DNA from: Beta vulgaris subsp. vulgaris
Taxonomy: Eukaryota; Streptophyta; Magnoliopsida; Caryophyllales; Amaranthaceae
Assembly (NCBI RefSeq): GCF_026745355.1
Contig: NC_079208.1
Location: forward strand, 60,622,892-60,686,891
Direction: 5' to 3'
DNA: 64,000 nucleotides
The notes under the pieces were generated by a model. It saw nothing but the letters and a program-made list of their open reading frames with translations. It did not search any database and was not told the DNA's origin. The first letter of the stretch is position 1. Every line of letters starts with the position of its first letter. Of the stretch, positions 34,811-47,314 are shown piece after piece. A program made the translations under genes and the position numbers.

Positions 34811-35319
34811 CACTTTCCCTTATTTTTCCTCTCTTACCTCTGACAATCAAGGATTGTTATTATTGGAGGTATCCATTTCAAAACCATCAAATTTATCTCA
34901 TAATTCAAGCTCAACACTAGTTACGCAAGCTTTTGTTTTTACATAATATACGGATCAAACAGAGTTAGTAAATAGTAATTCTGCGTTAATTGATCTAATT
35001 AATTCTATAATTGCTTCATTGTTCCATTTTTAACTTCTAAAATACAACCCTAAGAGCTGCATATATAATAATTTTCCATATTTCAAACAACTCAGCAATA
35101 TCATATAATCACAACTTGATGTTTTCATAATTTCTTCACAAGAATGATGTATAATTTGTAAAAACAATATAGTACACTTAAACAAGTATAGGAATTCTAC
35201 ATTGTATTATTATTTAATTATACTCCTAACTCTGTAAGAGTATATAATGATTTAATCAAAGTAAGTTCAATACAATATGTATTATAGTATTACTTATTCC
35301 ATAGTTCGTTGAGAAATTA
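34811..35319. other. Downstream flank of Root-cap gene A
   Basis: AT-rich DNA holding the presumed 3' UTR of gene A (read on the minus strand). No further gene was seen. Confidence 0.5.
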
Positions 35320-36985
35320 TCAACGCCTGCAGACAACTCCACGACCATTGATACCAGAAGCACAATTAAGATCAGCAAAGTTGATTCCCTGCTCATCATT
35401 CCCATTCCCTTTCCCACTGAATCTAGCAGCAACACAATCAGTGGAAAAGATACCTGAGGAATGGAATTCCCTTTCCCCACCCAAAACAGGCATTGCTATT
35501 CCCATCTTAACCTTACTCACATAATTACCAGCATAAGTTTGCCCTAAAACTCCATTAACATCTCCACTTAATGAGTAAAACTTGAAGCTCAAGTCAAGGT
35601 GAGCTAAACAATCTTCTTGAGTTACACCATACTTGTGGATCAATGAATCTTTTTGTGTAATTGGGACTACTACTGCCTTTATCTTGAAGTTACCTTCGGC
35701 CTTAACCTCGACCGCGTTTGTAGCCCTAGACCTAGTGATGGTTACTGAGCCACTTGGGGACGTCCAACTAGCTCCGTCGATTTCGAGGAGGTCGATGGGT
35801 TGGCCGTCAAAGGATAGAGAAAGGCGGTCCATGGCGTCGTTCCATGTGGTGGTCTTTTGGGCACCAATGTAGAGCTTATGGTCATCAAAGAGTATGCCTA
35901 GGGTTTGGATCCAGGTAAAGTCTCTTCCCATGTTTGCATTGCGCTTTCCAATGAAATGAGCGTTGATGTGGAGGTTGGAGTCGGAGACTAGACAAAAATC
36001 TTGGTCTTTCTTGCCATGGAAGTAATATGCTATGCCATCTGCTCCAACGAATCTTGGATCTTGACACACTGCACCTGGCTTGTTGCAGTCTGTGTATCAT
36101 CCAAAATAATAAGTTTAAGCTTCAATCAGCTTTAATGAATTATTATGATGAATAGATGTACTCTACGTCTATATCAATTCCATGACATTAATTCATCATA
36201 TGTTATACCTAGTTACGTACTTATTACATGCTATCAGATATACGTACTCATTTGATCATTAATATATTTAACTCCATATGATATATGTGTCATGAAAAAG
36301 TAACGTCGATATACTTTGATATTCTTTGATATTCTTTTTATATGATATTTATATTATATGAAAAAGCAAATCACATGAATTAGTATTAGGTCCAGTAATT
36401 TAGTATGGACCAAGTTCATATAAGTTTTTTACCGAAAAAATTAGATGCTTCAAATGAGTACTATAATTAGAACTTACCACAAACTGGACCGCAAGTGTTA
36501 CAGTCAACTTGACAACTCTCAGGACATGCAGCCGGACAAGTAAACTGCCTGTAATAGCAACCAGGATAGTACCTGTCCATACACCTTACTTGCTTAGCAC
36601 TAGATGATGATGCAGGTGGAGTTGGAGTGGTCGTAGGTGGCGATGGGGTGGTCGTCGGAGGCGATGGGGTGGTTGTGGGTGGAGGAGGTGGTGTGTACAC
36701 CGTAGGCCCTTTGGGCTCCTTTGGTACCTTAGGCTCCTTGGGTGCCTTAGGTTCTTTGGGTGCCTTAGGCTCCTTGGGTGCCTTAGGTTCTTTGGGTGCC
36801 TTAGGCTCCTTGGGTGCCTTAGATTCTTTGGGTGCCTTAGGCTCCTTGGGTCCCTTAGGCTCCTTAGGATTCTTGGGAACGTCAGTGATAACACCAGGGT
36901 TTTCATATTCAGGGATCGGTGTCGCCGCCTCGGCGAAAGCCAAGGCAAGGAGGAGGAGGATTGCCACCACCCTAGCTCCCTTCAT
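35320..36985 (-). CDS. Secreted Root-cap-domain protein A with KEPK and Pro-rich repeats
   Basis: Two exons, 36985-36478 and 36089-35320 (phase-1 GT-AG intron), encode 425 residues. A signal peptide (MKGARVVAILLLLALAFAEA) is followed by lysine/proline repeats of the KEPKAP type (about residues 38-93) and TPPPPP/TTTPSPP repeats like wall extensins (about 95-125). Next comes a module with 10 cysteines (VRCMDRYYPGC, FTCPAACPESC, CNTCGPVC). The long C-terminal part, from DCNKPGAVCQDP on, contains YYFHGKKDQDFCLVSD and the Root_cap block HLDLSFKFYSLSGDVNGVLG. Family members are secreted proteins known from root-cap cells and LEA-like proteins. The biochemical role is not established; a wall or mucilage role is inferred from the repeats. 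It is the first of three tandem paralogues. Confidence 0.9.
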
Positions 36986-37087
36986 TTTGATAGGGTTTCT
37001 TTTTCTTCTAATTGATTAATAGGGAAGATGTTTTAAGAGAGAGATTGATGTTTTGGGTGATGAGTATGACATTTCTCTTATATGCTT

Positions 37088-37096
37088 CTTTTTATA
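37088..37096 (-). promoter_or_regulatory. TATA box of Root-cap gene A
   Basis: The minus strand reads TATAAAAAG about 100 bp upstream of the start codon. Genes B and C have a TATA element at a similar distance. Confidence 0.6.
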
Positions 37097-38163
37097 GTGG
37101 ATATAGGATGCACTTTTATGTTGTTTCAAGTTAAAGCATATATATTCTACTAATTAATGTGTTCCTTTAATAGCTTTCTTCCCTAACTCTCAGTTCTCAC
37201 ATGGAGAGGGCCTTTCTTTCAGCTTCATTTTTCTTAAATCAATTTTAATCTTAATTTCTTAAAGTGTACATAAATTTGCGTAGAGAAATTTAATCCTCGC
37301 TCTCCAAAGATTGTATCCATCGTTTGAAGCATAAGATCTGGAATTTTGCTTATATATTTTCTATATTGAACAAATGATTATATGAAAATGTTTGAAATTT
37401 TATTGAGACCTCGATCACGAAAAGTCCTCGTGAGTACGTAGTCGGATCTCCTCTAAAATAATATGTCTTCTGTGTTCTTTTATAGTTGACATTTTTTGCT
37501 ACTATATATGTAAAATGAGTGTCATCATATATGTAATTTATTATTATTGGATTTACAATCTTAATAATCAAATATTAAAGATATAACTAGTATTTGGCCC
37601 CGGGCGTTGTCCCGGGTTGGTATTGTGTTTTCGAACTTAATATGCATTTTTTTCCATTCTCAATAAAATATAGTAAGGAAAACTCAACATTTAAAAGATA
37701 CAAATATAATAATGTGGACACTTAAAGAATGATTAGAAGTTGGTTGAAATGGTAATTGTGTGTTCTCTTCTTAATATTGAATTTGAATAGTTGCCTAATT
37801 GAGGTTGAGATGGTGGAGTAATCGTATCACTTTCCATCTGCATGTTATCCCTGAGCTATAGGGATCAAACCTCATAGGACTCATTTGAGTAATTTTCCAT
37901 ACCCCCCTCAAGTGAATCCCCTTCATCTTATTTAAAAAAGAGACTAATTTTAAATTAAAATTAGATGATCTCTTATAAGGTCCCGACTCTTTCTGCACAT
38001 AAATCACAAATTCTTTGCTTTCTTTAATTCCACAGTCTTCAACATCTTACTTATTTTAGCATAGAAGATGTATGGTAATATTAAATGGTAAATCACTAAA
38101 ACTCCTATAATACACAAAAGTTTACATATTATAGATTCGTACATGAGACGATGTTACAATATA

Positions 38164-38461
38164 CTTCATCCGTTCTTTTTATATAACAATAATTACTATT
38201 TTGCATAGTTTCACATCTATTGCAACAATTCCAATTTTTGTATAAGAAACAACTTTAGTTGTCAATATTGTCGTTATTTTATCTTATTAAAATCATTATT
38301 AACTCACTTTGCCTTATAAAATTGCTTTCATTTTCTGAGGATGATTTCTCTCCTACTCTAGTTAATTACAGAGTTACTTTTATGCTAAACTACTCATTTG
38401 TTCCAAATCCTTAAAAATTGTGTCCAAACACATTATTATAATAGAAAAAGAACGGAGGGAG
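38164..38461. mobile_element. Stowaway-like MITE inside the Helitron
   Basis: Ends cttcatccgttctttttata and aaaaagaacggagggag lie within TA duplications (38162-38163 and 38462-38463). It is non-coding and abuts the tandem array. Confidence 0.6.
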
Positions 38462-38463
38462 TA

Positions 38464-41400
38464 TTAGTTCGGCTAAATTTTAATCAGATTGGGTCACCTT
38501 TAGGTTTTACTACTTCTAACCTTAAATTTTGGTTGTTTTTTGGGACATTTTTGGACTTTTCCAAGCTTGATCAATTTTCTCCTGAAACATTCCTAGAAAA
38601 GTCGACGTGACTTATGACGTTGCGCAGGTGATTGGCACCATTTGTGTTGCCTCGAAAAGCCTCTGAACACCCCATTTGCTCATTTCTCGTGAAAAATCCA
38701 AAATTGCCTCCTTTCCGATGACCTCCCAAGGCCCTAGGAAGCATCCCGTGGCGTTCGGAGCTCGGGCCACGAGGAAGTCCGAAAGCGTGTATTATAACCT
38801 TCTATTTTGGCTATTTTTGGGACATTTTTGGACTTTTTCGGGATTGATCATATTTTCTCCCGAAACATTCCTAGGAAGACCGACGTGACTTTTAACATTG
38901 CCCGAGTGCTTGGCACCGTTGTGTTGCTTCGAAAAGCCTCTAAACACCTCATTTGTTCATTTCTCGTGAAACCCAAATTGCCTCAAAATGTACGTAAATG
39001 CATCCACATATTCGTCACAATCCACATGACTTCTTTCCAATGACCTACCATGTCCCTAGGAGGAATCCCGTGGCATTCGGACCTTGGACCCTAGGAGAGT
39101 CCAAAAGCGTATATTGTAACCTTCAATTTCAGCTATCTTTGGGACATTTTGGGACTTTTTTCGGGTCTGATCATATTTTCGCCCGAAACGTTCCTAGGAA
39201 GGCCAACATAACTTGTAATGTAGCGCGGGTGCTTGGAACCATTTGTGTTGCCTCGAAAAAGCCTCTAAACACCCTATTTGTTCATTTCTCGTGAAATCTA
39301 AAACTGACTCGAAATGAATGTAAAAACATCCACATATTCGTTCTAGGCCACTTGAATCCTTTCCAATGACCTCCCATGGCCCTAGGAGGCATCCCGCGAC
39401 GTTCGAAACTCGGGACCCGAGGAAGTCCGAAAGCGTGTATTATAACCTTCTATTTTGGCTGTTTTTGAGACATTTTTGGACTTTTTCGGGCCTGGTCATA
39501 TTTTCTCCTAAAATGTTCCAAGGAAGGCCGACGTGACTTGTGACATTGTGCGGGTGCTTGATACCATTTGTGTTGGCTCGAAAAGCCTCTAAACATCCCA
39601 TTTGTTCATTTCTCGTAAAACCTAAAATTCCCTTAAACTGAACGTAAATGCATCCACATATTCGTTCCAAGCCACATGACTCGTTACTATTGACCTCTCA
39701 TATAGTTAGGATGCATCCCGTGGCGTCCGTAGCTCGAGCCATGAGAAAGTCTGAAAGCGTGTATTATAACCTTCAATTTTTATGACATTTTTGGACTTCT
39801 CCGGGACTGTTGATATTTTCTCCCAAAACATTCCTAGGAGTACCGACGTGACTTTTAACATTGCACGTGTGCTTGCCACCATTTGCATTTCCTCGAAAAG
39901 CCTCTGAACACCTCATTTGTTCATTTCTCGTGAAACCCTAAATTACCTCGCAATGAACGTAAAGGCATACATATATATTCAATCCAAGCCACATGACTCC
40001 TTTTCAATGACCTCCCATGTCCATAAGAGGCATTGCGTGGCGTTCGGAGCTCAGGCCCCGGGAAAATCTGAAACCGTGTATTATAACCTTCAATTTTGTT
40101 GTTTTTGCGATATTTTTGAAATTTTTCGGGCCTGGTCATATTTTCTCCCGAAACATTCGTAGGAGTGCCTACATGACTTGTAACATTGCGCGTGTGCTTG
40201 GCATCATTTACATTGCCTCGAAAAGCCTCTGAACACCCCATTTGTTCATTTCTCGTGAAACACAAAATTTTATCAAAATGAACGTAAAGGCATCCATATG
40301 TCTGTTCTAGGCCACATGACTCCTTTCCGATGACCTCCCAAGGATCTAGAAGGCATATCGTGGTGTTCAGAGCTCGGGTTTCGAGGAAGTACGAAAGCAT
40401 GTATTATAACCTTCTATTTTGGCTGTTTTTGGGATTTTTTCGGACTTTTTGGGGCCTGATCATATTTTCTCCCAAAATATTCCTAGGAAGGTTGGCGTGA
40501 CTTATAACGTTGCGCGATTGCTTGGCACTGTTTGTGTTGCCTCGAAAAGCCTCTAAACACCCCATTTGTTCATTTCTCGCCAAATTTCCTCGAAATATAC
40601 GTAAAGGCATCCACATATCCGTCCCAAGCTACATGACTCCTTTCCAATGACCTACCATGTACCTAGGAGGAATCCCGTGGCATTCGGAGCTCAGATCCCA
40701 GGAAAGTCGGAAAAGCGTGTATTAACCTTCAATTTTGGCTATTTTTAGGACATTTTGGGACTTTTTCGGGCCTGGTCATATTTTCTCCCGATACGTTCCT
40801 AAGAAGGCCGACGTAACTTGTAATATAGCGTGGGTGCTTGGCACCATTTGTGTTGCATCGAAAAAGCCTCTAAACACCCCATTTGTTCATTTCTCGTAAA
40901 ATCTAAAATTGTCTCGAAATTAACGTAAAGGTATCCACATATTCGTTCCAGGCCACATGAATCCTTTCCAATGACCTCCCATGGCCCTAGGATGCATCCC
41001 GTGGCGTTTGGAACTCAGGCCCCGAGAAAGTCCGAAATCGTGTATTATAACCTTCTATTTTGGCTGTTTTTGGGAAATTTTTGGACTTTTTCGAGCCTGG
41101 TCATATTTTCTCCCGAAATGTTTCTAGGAAGACCAATGTGACTTGTGACATTGTGCGGGTGCTTGACACCATTTGTGCTGCCCCTAAAAGCCTCTAAACA
41201 CCCCATTTGTGCATTTCTCGTTGCATTAAAATAAATGTAAAGACATCAACATTTCGTTCCAAGCCACATGACTACTTTCCATTGACCTCCCATGGTTCTA
41301 GGAGGCATCCCGTGGCGTCCGTGGGATCCGGAAAGTCCGAAAGCGTGTATATAACATTCAATTTTGGCTGTTTTTGGATTATTTTTGGACTTCTACGGTG

Positions 41401-41865
41401 TTGGTCACATTTTCTCCATCCCAAAACGTTCCTAGGAATGCCGACGTGACTTGTAGCGTTTTGCGGGTGCATGGCACCATTTGTGTTGCCTGGAATAGCA
41501 TCTAAACACCCTATTTGTTCATTTTTCTTGAAACCCAAATTCGCCTCGAAATGAACGTAAATGCATCTACATATTCGTTCCAAGCCACATGAATACTTCC
41601 ATTAACCTCCCATGTTGCGACGAGGCATCTCGTGGCGTTCGTAGCTCGAGCCCCGGGAAAGACCGAAAACTTGTATTATAACTTTCAATTTTGGCTGTTT
41701 TTGGGACATTTTTTTGACTTCTCCGGGCCTGGTCATATTTTCTCCCTAAACGTTCCAAGGAAAGCCGACATGACTTGTAACGTTGCGCTGATGCTTGGCA
41801 CATTTCTGTTGTCTCGAAAAAGCCTCTGAACACCTCATTGGTTCATTTATCATGAAACCCAAATT
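38464..41865. repeat. Tandem array of a ~320-bp unit, about ten copies
   Basis: A diverged unit recurs every 310-330 bp. The landmark aagcctctRaacaccycatt appears near 38659, 38937, 39266, 39586, 39900, 40226, 40549, 40868, 41191, 41500 and 41823. Each unit also contains cctaggaaggccgacgtgac, gcatcccgtggcgttcgg and ggacatttttggactttttc. The array is clearly GC-richer than its flanks. Short ORFs in all frames are by-products and no protein is conserved across units, so it is satellite-like. Confidence 0.9.
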
Positions 41866-42790
41866 TAGGATTAAATAACTATTGTTGCATAGAAAGTTGT
41901 TGTAGTTTTGTTTATTACTGACAAAAGATGTATATGATAGGGCATAGACTATAGAGTTAGCTAAGAGATTTTTAGTTGGGAAAATATCATTTGTGACTGA
42001 AGATCATTAAGGCAGGAAACTCGCTAGTTTTTCATAAAAAGTTTTCAGTTTTGAAAATGGGAAACTTGATCTTCATGAGAGTTTCCATGCTAAATATATT
42101 TTTAGATTTTTTTAATGTTTATTGATTTATACATCCTTACCTCTACTTCTGTAGTTTTGTAAGTGAGGTTTTCTTTTTTAATAATGCAAAGCAATGGCCT
42201 CCGGGTTTATTTTTACCAAGAGGGTTGATTCTCTGAAGGCGTCTTATTGTATTATGTCTTTTCCTAGATGATAATTTAAATTTTTGTTGTGGACACTTAA
42301 AGCATGATTAAAAGTTGGTTGAGATGGTAATTGTGTCATATTATAATAGCAAGAGGTCATGGGTTTAAATCTTGTTGCAAGCTAAGTTTACTTTTGTTAA
42401 TCGATATGACTTATGTACACACTAGCCGACTGTTTGGGTATGTTCTTAATAAATTTCATCTAAATATAATTTTAGAAGTGTGATTTATAATTATTGTTGT
42501 ACAATCTGATGTAAAGTGATTAGAAATTGTAATGAACATTTAGATATAAGGTCTTATAGTCAATTTAAATTTGTATCTTTTTTTAAATTAAATAAGCATT
42601 TTTCTAATTGTATTATGTTACTTTGTTAATGGTTATTTATTAATTTATCATTAGAATTTTGACCCTATCTTTAAATTAGGAAAGGATATATTGTAGAAGA
42701 TTTGAATATCAATTTAGATATTTAGTTAAGGACAAAAAGGACTTTTTAAATGGGGACATCATAGCTCCCCTTTGACTTATATAATAGAGA

Positions 42791-43420
42791 TTGGACAATT
42801 TTAGTGGAGTTACAGAGGTAACACGTGACGTGTATACATTGTCACGGCTTTTAATATATTTGTATAGATTATAATAATGTGTTGAGAAACGTGAACGTCA
42901 TCAAAATATTACAATTATAAAAGGAGGAGGTATGTGACAAAAAAAAAGTTTGAGGAATTTATCAGTTTTTTGCCAAATAAAATATTTTGCTTTAAGAATA
43001 ACAACACATACTTAAACTTAAAAATATGCGGTAAAGTTTTGGTCAATGACTTGAATTCTTTTTTCTTTTGAGGTTAAGTCAATGGCTTGAAATCAGGAAC
43101 CGACCATGTACAAACATATGCAAGGGAACAGTTATTGGGTAACTAGTAGGCCGTTCAAGGCTTTCATGGGGATGTTTATGATGTTTTTGTACGATGTTTA
43201 GAAACGAAGTGTTTTATAACATGCAAGTTGTTTGACTTTATAATTAATTACATGTTTTAATAGTAATGGGATCAAATATCATTATTCATTTGTGAAAAGA
43301 TGATGTTTTATTGAGCACTTCATCTCATCAGCCTTCAACAAGAGTTAATTTTAGAATAAAAGTACCCTACTCTGATTATTTCAACTTCCACAACATTATA
43401 TCTATATAACAGTATTATAT
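42791..43420. other. Short intergenic stretch without a supported gene
   Basis: AT-rich DNA. At 42800-42870 it contains a further tatatttgtatagat terminus like the small Helitron-like elements. Confidence 0.4.
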
Positions 43421-44110
43421 GGGGAGCATTTTAGTTACCTTAAATGATAATGTGCTAATCTCTTTTAGGTGCTAAAATGATTAGTAGTAAGGGTGTCAAT
43501 GAGATGAAACAACTCGCGAGCTACTCGAGATCGACTCGGTCAAAGATCGACGATCGGTCAAAGCTCGACTCGAGTGAGCTCTAATTGAACTCAAGATGTT
43601 CGTGAATCGGGTTGAGCAACTCAATACTCGACTCCAAAACTCGTGAGAAGCTCGAATACCTAATTAACGATAGCAAAATACCTAATTCAACATTTTTCTA
43701 GCTTATTGTTTCTTTTAACATGAGACACTTGCAAGCTACGTACTCAAAATATACTCGGTCAAAACTCGACTCAAAATGCTAACGAGTCGAGTCAAGCTAG
43801 CTCAAACTCGAACTCGACTCGCATCATAGACACCCTTAATTAATAGTGTTTGGGGAATACCTAAAATTAAATTTCAAGTGGTTATAATGACTTAATAATA
43901 AGCTAAATTTTTTTTACCTTTTCAAAATCAGGTGACCAAAAATTTGGAAAATATTTTTAAATTTTTGATAACCACAAATTTTTAACTAAAACAATTTATC
44001 AAATTAAGCAACTAATTTTACCAAACAATTAAGCTAATCATCTACCTTATCAATTTAAGCTTTATTTATTATTTTCAGTTTATTTTCAGTTTATATTGCA
44101 AAACAGAGCC
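43421..44110. mobile_element. Inverted-repeat element (family of 25318-25700), interrupted
   Basis: The reverse-oriented relative of the reductase intron 4 element. It shares ggggagcatttt, aggtgctaaaatgattag, agtgtttggggaatacctaa, ttattttcagtttattttc and the terminal aaaacagagcc. It is split by the hAT element at 43488-43838. Confidence 0.55.
43488..43838. mobile_element. Nested hAT-like MITE
   Basis: Inverted ends taagggtgtcaatga and tcatagacaccctta (14 of 15 matching) lie within 8-bp duplications attagtag (43480-43487) and attaatag (43839-43846). The uninterrupted related element at 25318-25700 (complement gattagtagtgtttgggg) confirms the empty site. The 351-bp interior repeats ctcgactcg motifs. 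Confidence 0.78.
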
Positions 44111-44663
44111 AATGGCTGTAAAGAGGGTTTTTTTTCCCTAAGACTCTGTTCTTTTTGAATGAATTGAACTGAATTTTTCTTGATTAAACTAAACTAGAGT
44201 TAATTTTTTGAACTGAATTAAAGAAAAATTATAAGAGGAAACTAACTTATCAATTATATTTATCTATGCACTTACAAGCAAGAATTATTATCATATATAT
44301 GGATCTAGTTGACTACATTTCAGAAACTCATCATATTTACATATTAGTTTTCTTTTGGCTTACTTTTTGTGTCCCATTAATCTTCTTAGCTAGAAGGAAT
44401 ATTTACGTCCACAGATGCACCTTTTTTCTTAAGATATACTTTTTCCGTCTTGATTTACATGCAAGAAGGGGGAAGGCATAATAATTTAGGTGATCAGGAG
44501 AAAGAGGGAGAGAGAGAAAAAGGTGATCATGTGATGAGAAAAAAAATATAGAGAAAGAATATCCAAAAATATAGAATCATAATAAAAAAATTATTAGTAT
44601 TAATGTTTTTTATTAGGATTAGTTTTAATATTTGTAATGATAATATAAATATATACTCATCAA

Positions 44664-44699
<36 letters not shown>

Positions 44700-44919
44700 T
44701 ATATATATTATATATTAATATATATATATATATATATATTAAACATATGAAGTATTACAAAAGCTATTTTCTTAAAAGAAGTTTCGTCCTTGAAACTCAG
44801 GGATATGACCCAAAACCTCATGAGAAAGAAATTTTCTTTACAACTTTTACCAAAGGCATTTAACCAAAGATTCGATATTGTAAAGGCAGCACTAATCTTT
44901 GACTTAAATGGAGAACTAA
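44111..44919. other. Intergenic DNA with a microsatellite
   Basis: AT-rich DNA with an (att)n then (at)n run at 44665-44740. The ORFs here are short and unconvincing. Confidence 0.5.
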
Positions 44920-44921
44920 TA

Positions 44922-45180
44922 CTCTCTCCGTCCCATAATATAGTGCTTGTTTCTTTTTTACACGGTTTCTAAGACGTAACTTTGACCTTTAATATCTTCA
45001 ATTCCATATTAATAAAAAATATAAAAAAATTGAAATTATGAAACTATACATTGAGACGAATCTAACAAGATCCCATATGAATATGTTTTTTTATATATAC
45101 AAATGAGAATATTCGGTCAAAGATTTTAAAGTTTGACCCACCAAAAATGAAGTAGGCACTATATTATGGGACGGAGGGAG
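44922..45180. mobile_element. Stowaway-like MITE
   Basis: Ends ctctctccgtcccataatat and atattatgggacggagggag lie within TA duplications (44920-44921 and 45181-45182), 259 bp. It is clearly related to 58819-59074. Confidence 0.82.
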
Positions 45181-45487
45181 TAGTAACACAAGGTAACTTA
45201 AATCGTTTTAAAATATTAGTATATATTATTTGTTTATTTTGGTTGTTTGAAAACTTATTTACAATGCAAGGCTATAATAATAATAAAAAAGTAATACAAG
45301 CATTCACCAATTTTTATCACAATTTTTTTTATTGCATATAATCATACCAATGTGTTAAATAATGTTGTGTTAAACAACATAAATACAATATTAGAAAGTA
45401 ATTAAGCACTCCTAATTTTATTAGGAGTACAAATTATTGGAAAAGATAAAATTAATAAGTAATTGAATCTTCTTAGTTGAAAACATT

Positions 45488-47314
45488 TCAACGCCTACAA
45501 ACAACTCCACGACCACTGAATCCAGAAGCACAGTTAAGATCAGCAAACTCCATTCCTTGAGAAGGATTCCCATTACCATTGAATCTAACAACACCACAAT
45601 CAGTTGCAAATAAGTTAGATGAATGGAATTCCTTTTCTCCTCCAACAATAGGATTTGCTACTCCCATTTTAACCCGGCTCACATAGTTGCTTCCATAAGT
45701 TTGCCCTAAAACTCCATTAACATCTCCACTTAATGAGTAAAACTTGAAGCTCAAGTCAAGGTGAGCAAAGCAATCATCTTGGTCTATTTCATACTTATGG
45801 ATCAATGAATCTTTTTCAGTGATAGGTACAACTATTGCCTTGATCTTAAAGTTACCCTCAGCCTCAATCTCAACAGCGTTTGTAGCCTTAGATCTTGTGA
45901 TGGTTACTGAGCCACTTGGGGACGTCCAACTAGCTCCCTCGGTTTCGAAGAGGTCGATGGGTTGGCCGTCAAAGGATAGAGAAAGGCGGTCCATGGCATC
46001 GTTCCATGTAGCGGTCTTTTGGGCTCCAATGTAGAGTTGATGGTTGTCAAAGAGTATGCCTAGGGCTTGAACCCATGTAAAGTCTCTTCCCATGTTGGAT
46101 TTGCGCTTTCCAATGAAATGAGCGTTAATGTGGAGGTTGGAGTCGGAGACTAGACAAAAATCTTGGTCTTTCTTTCCATGGAAGTAAAATGTGATACCAT
46201 CAGCTCCGACGAACCTTGGATCTTGGCACACTGCACCTGGCTTGTTGCAGTCTGTGTATATATCATCCAAAATAAGGATTAAGTTGTAACTTTCATAATG
46301 TAATAATATGGTATAAAGAATGATAGAGTATAAAACTATTTCTAGGATTCCAACTATCAGCTTAAACTTTTGGTTGAGCTAGTTGATCCTTTGACATGAT
46401 GGTATCAGAGCTACTGTAACATTAAGATTACGGGTTCAAATCTCATCCACCCATCAATTCTAAGTGGAATATTTAGCTCCAGGTAAATTTATTTAAATTG
46501 GTCAATAATTCAAAATTATTATGTAAATTTATTTGAATGGTCTAATAATTCTAAATTCCTATATTTTCATAATATTTATTGTAATACCAAAATTGATCAA
46601 CTTCTGTGACAAAAATCTAATTATAAGGTGTACTATTCATATTCATAAAGCAAAGAGAACACTATTAATTTTCAAAAAGTTTAAAGGACGAGTTTAGAAG
46701 AGTGACCTATATATTGAAAGATATGAACTAATTAAAATGAGACTTTCTGAGCTATGAAAGATAATAAATACTTGAAATTAATTAGTACCATAGAAGACTA
46801 GGAGGTATAAGAACTTACCACAAACAGGACTACAAGTGTTACAGTCAACTTGACAACTCTCAGGACACGCAGCTGGACAAGTAAACTGCCTGTAATAACA
46901 ACCCGGGTAGTACCTGTCCATGCACCTTACTTGCTTACCACTAGATGATGATGCAGGTGGAGTTGGGGTGGTTGTAGGTGTTGTTGGGGTGGTCGTTGGA
47001 GGCGTTGGGGTAATCGTTGGTGGCGATGGGGTGGTTGTGGGTGGTGATGGGGTGGTTGTAGGTGGAGGAGGTGGTGTGTATTCTATAGGCGCTTTGGGCT
47101 CATTGGGTTCCTTAGGCTCCTTGGGCTCCTTAGGCTCCTTGGGTGCCTTAGGTTCTTTAGGTTCCTTAAGTTCCTTGGGTACTTTAGGCTCCTTAGGATT
47201 CTTGGGAACGTCAGTGATAACACCAGGGTCTTCATATTGAGGGATCGGTGTCGCCGCCTCGGCCAAAGCCAAGGCAAGGAGGAGGACAATTGCCACCACC
47301 CTAGCTCCCTTCAT
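45488..47314 (-). CDS. Secreted Root-cap-domain protein B with KEPK and Pro-rich repeats
   Basis: Two exons, 47314-46819 and 46251-45488 (phase-1 GT-AG intron), encode 419 residues. It is the closest paralogue of gene A: the signal peptide, the DPGVITDVPKNPKEPK start, the cysteine module (VRCMDRYYPGCYYRQFTC) and the Root_cap block (LDLSFKFYSLSGDVNGVLG) are nearly identical. The KEPK run is shorter and less regular (KEPKAPKEPKEPKEP) while the TTTP run is longer (TPTPPTTTPTTPTTTPTPP). The intron (46252-46818) carries a tRNA-like repeat. Role as for gene A: secreted, probably wall- or mucilage-associated, with unproven biochemistry. Confidence 0.9.
46370..46500 (+). mobile_element. SINE-like tRNA-related segment in the intron of gene B
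   Basis: The stretch gatggtatcagagctactg followed by attacgggttcaaatctcat looks like pol III A and B boxes about 30 bp apart. No poly(A) tail or target duplication was defined, so limits are approximate. Confidence 0.35.

Larger units (their letters stand above)
37587..42790 (-). mobile_element. 5.2-kb non-autonomous Helitron carrying a tandem array
   Basis: The minus strand begins A|TCTCTATTATATAAG at 42790. It ends with hairpin CCCGGGACAACGCCCGGG (37598-37615), a short spacer and CTAG|T at 37587. Both ends and the A-T insertion site fit Helitrons; the first 15 bases equal those of the Helitron at 28759-29344. Inside are a Stowaway-like MITE (38164-38461), the ~320-bp array, and a 48-bp direct repeat (37713-37760 and 42288-42335, starting tgtggacactta) that brackets the array. 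No Rep/helicase coding was seen. It separates Root-cap genes A and B. Confidence 0.8.

Noticed and set aside
36627..37019. Long plus-strand Gly/Leu-rich ORF opposite Root-cap gene A (and 46920-47240 opposite gene B)
   Set aside because: It is the antisense reading of the KEPK and TTTP repeats; the minus-strand gene has a signal peptide, a conserved intron and a known domain.
38398..41829. Many 60-160 codon ORFs on both strands across 38.4-41.8 kb
   Set aside because: They arise from the GC-rich ~320-bp tandem unit; the frames are not conserved between units and occur on both strands, so none is supported as a gene.
44603..44863. 86-codon ORF over the (att)n/(at)n microsatellite
   Set aside because: Its composition is simple repeat (runs of Ile/Tyr); no gene is supported.
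46400..46450. Functional initiator-Met tRNA gene suggested by ggtatcagagcta and ggttcaaatct
   Set aside because: No cloverleaf with paired acceptor and anticodon stems could be drawn; it is better read as a tRNA-derived repeat in an intron.
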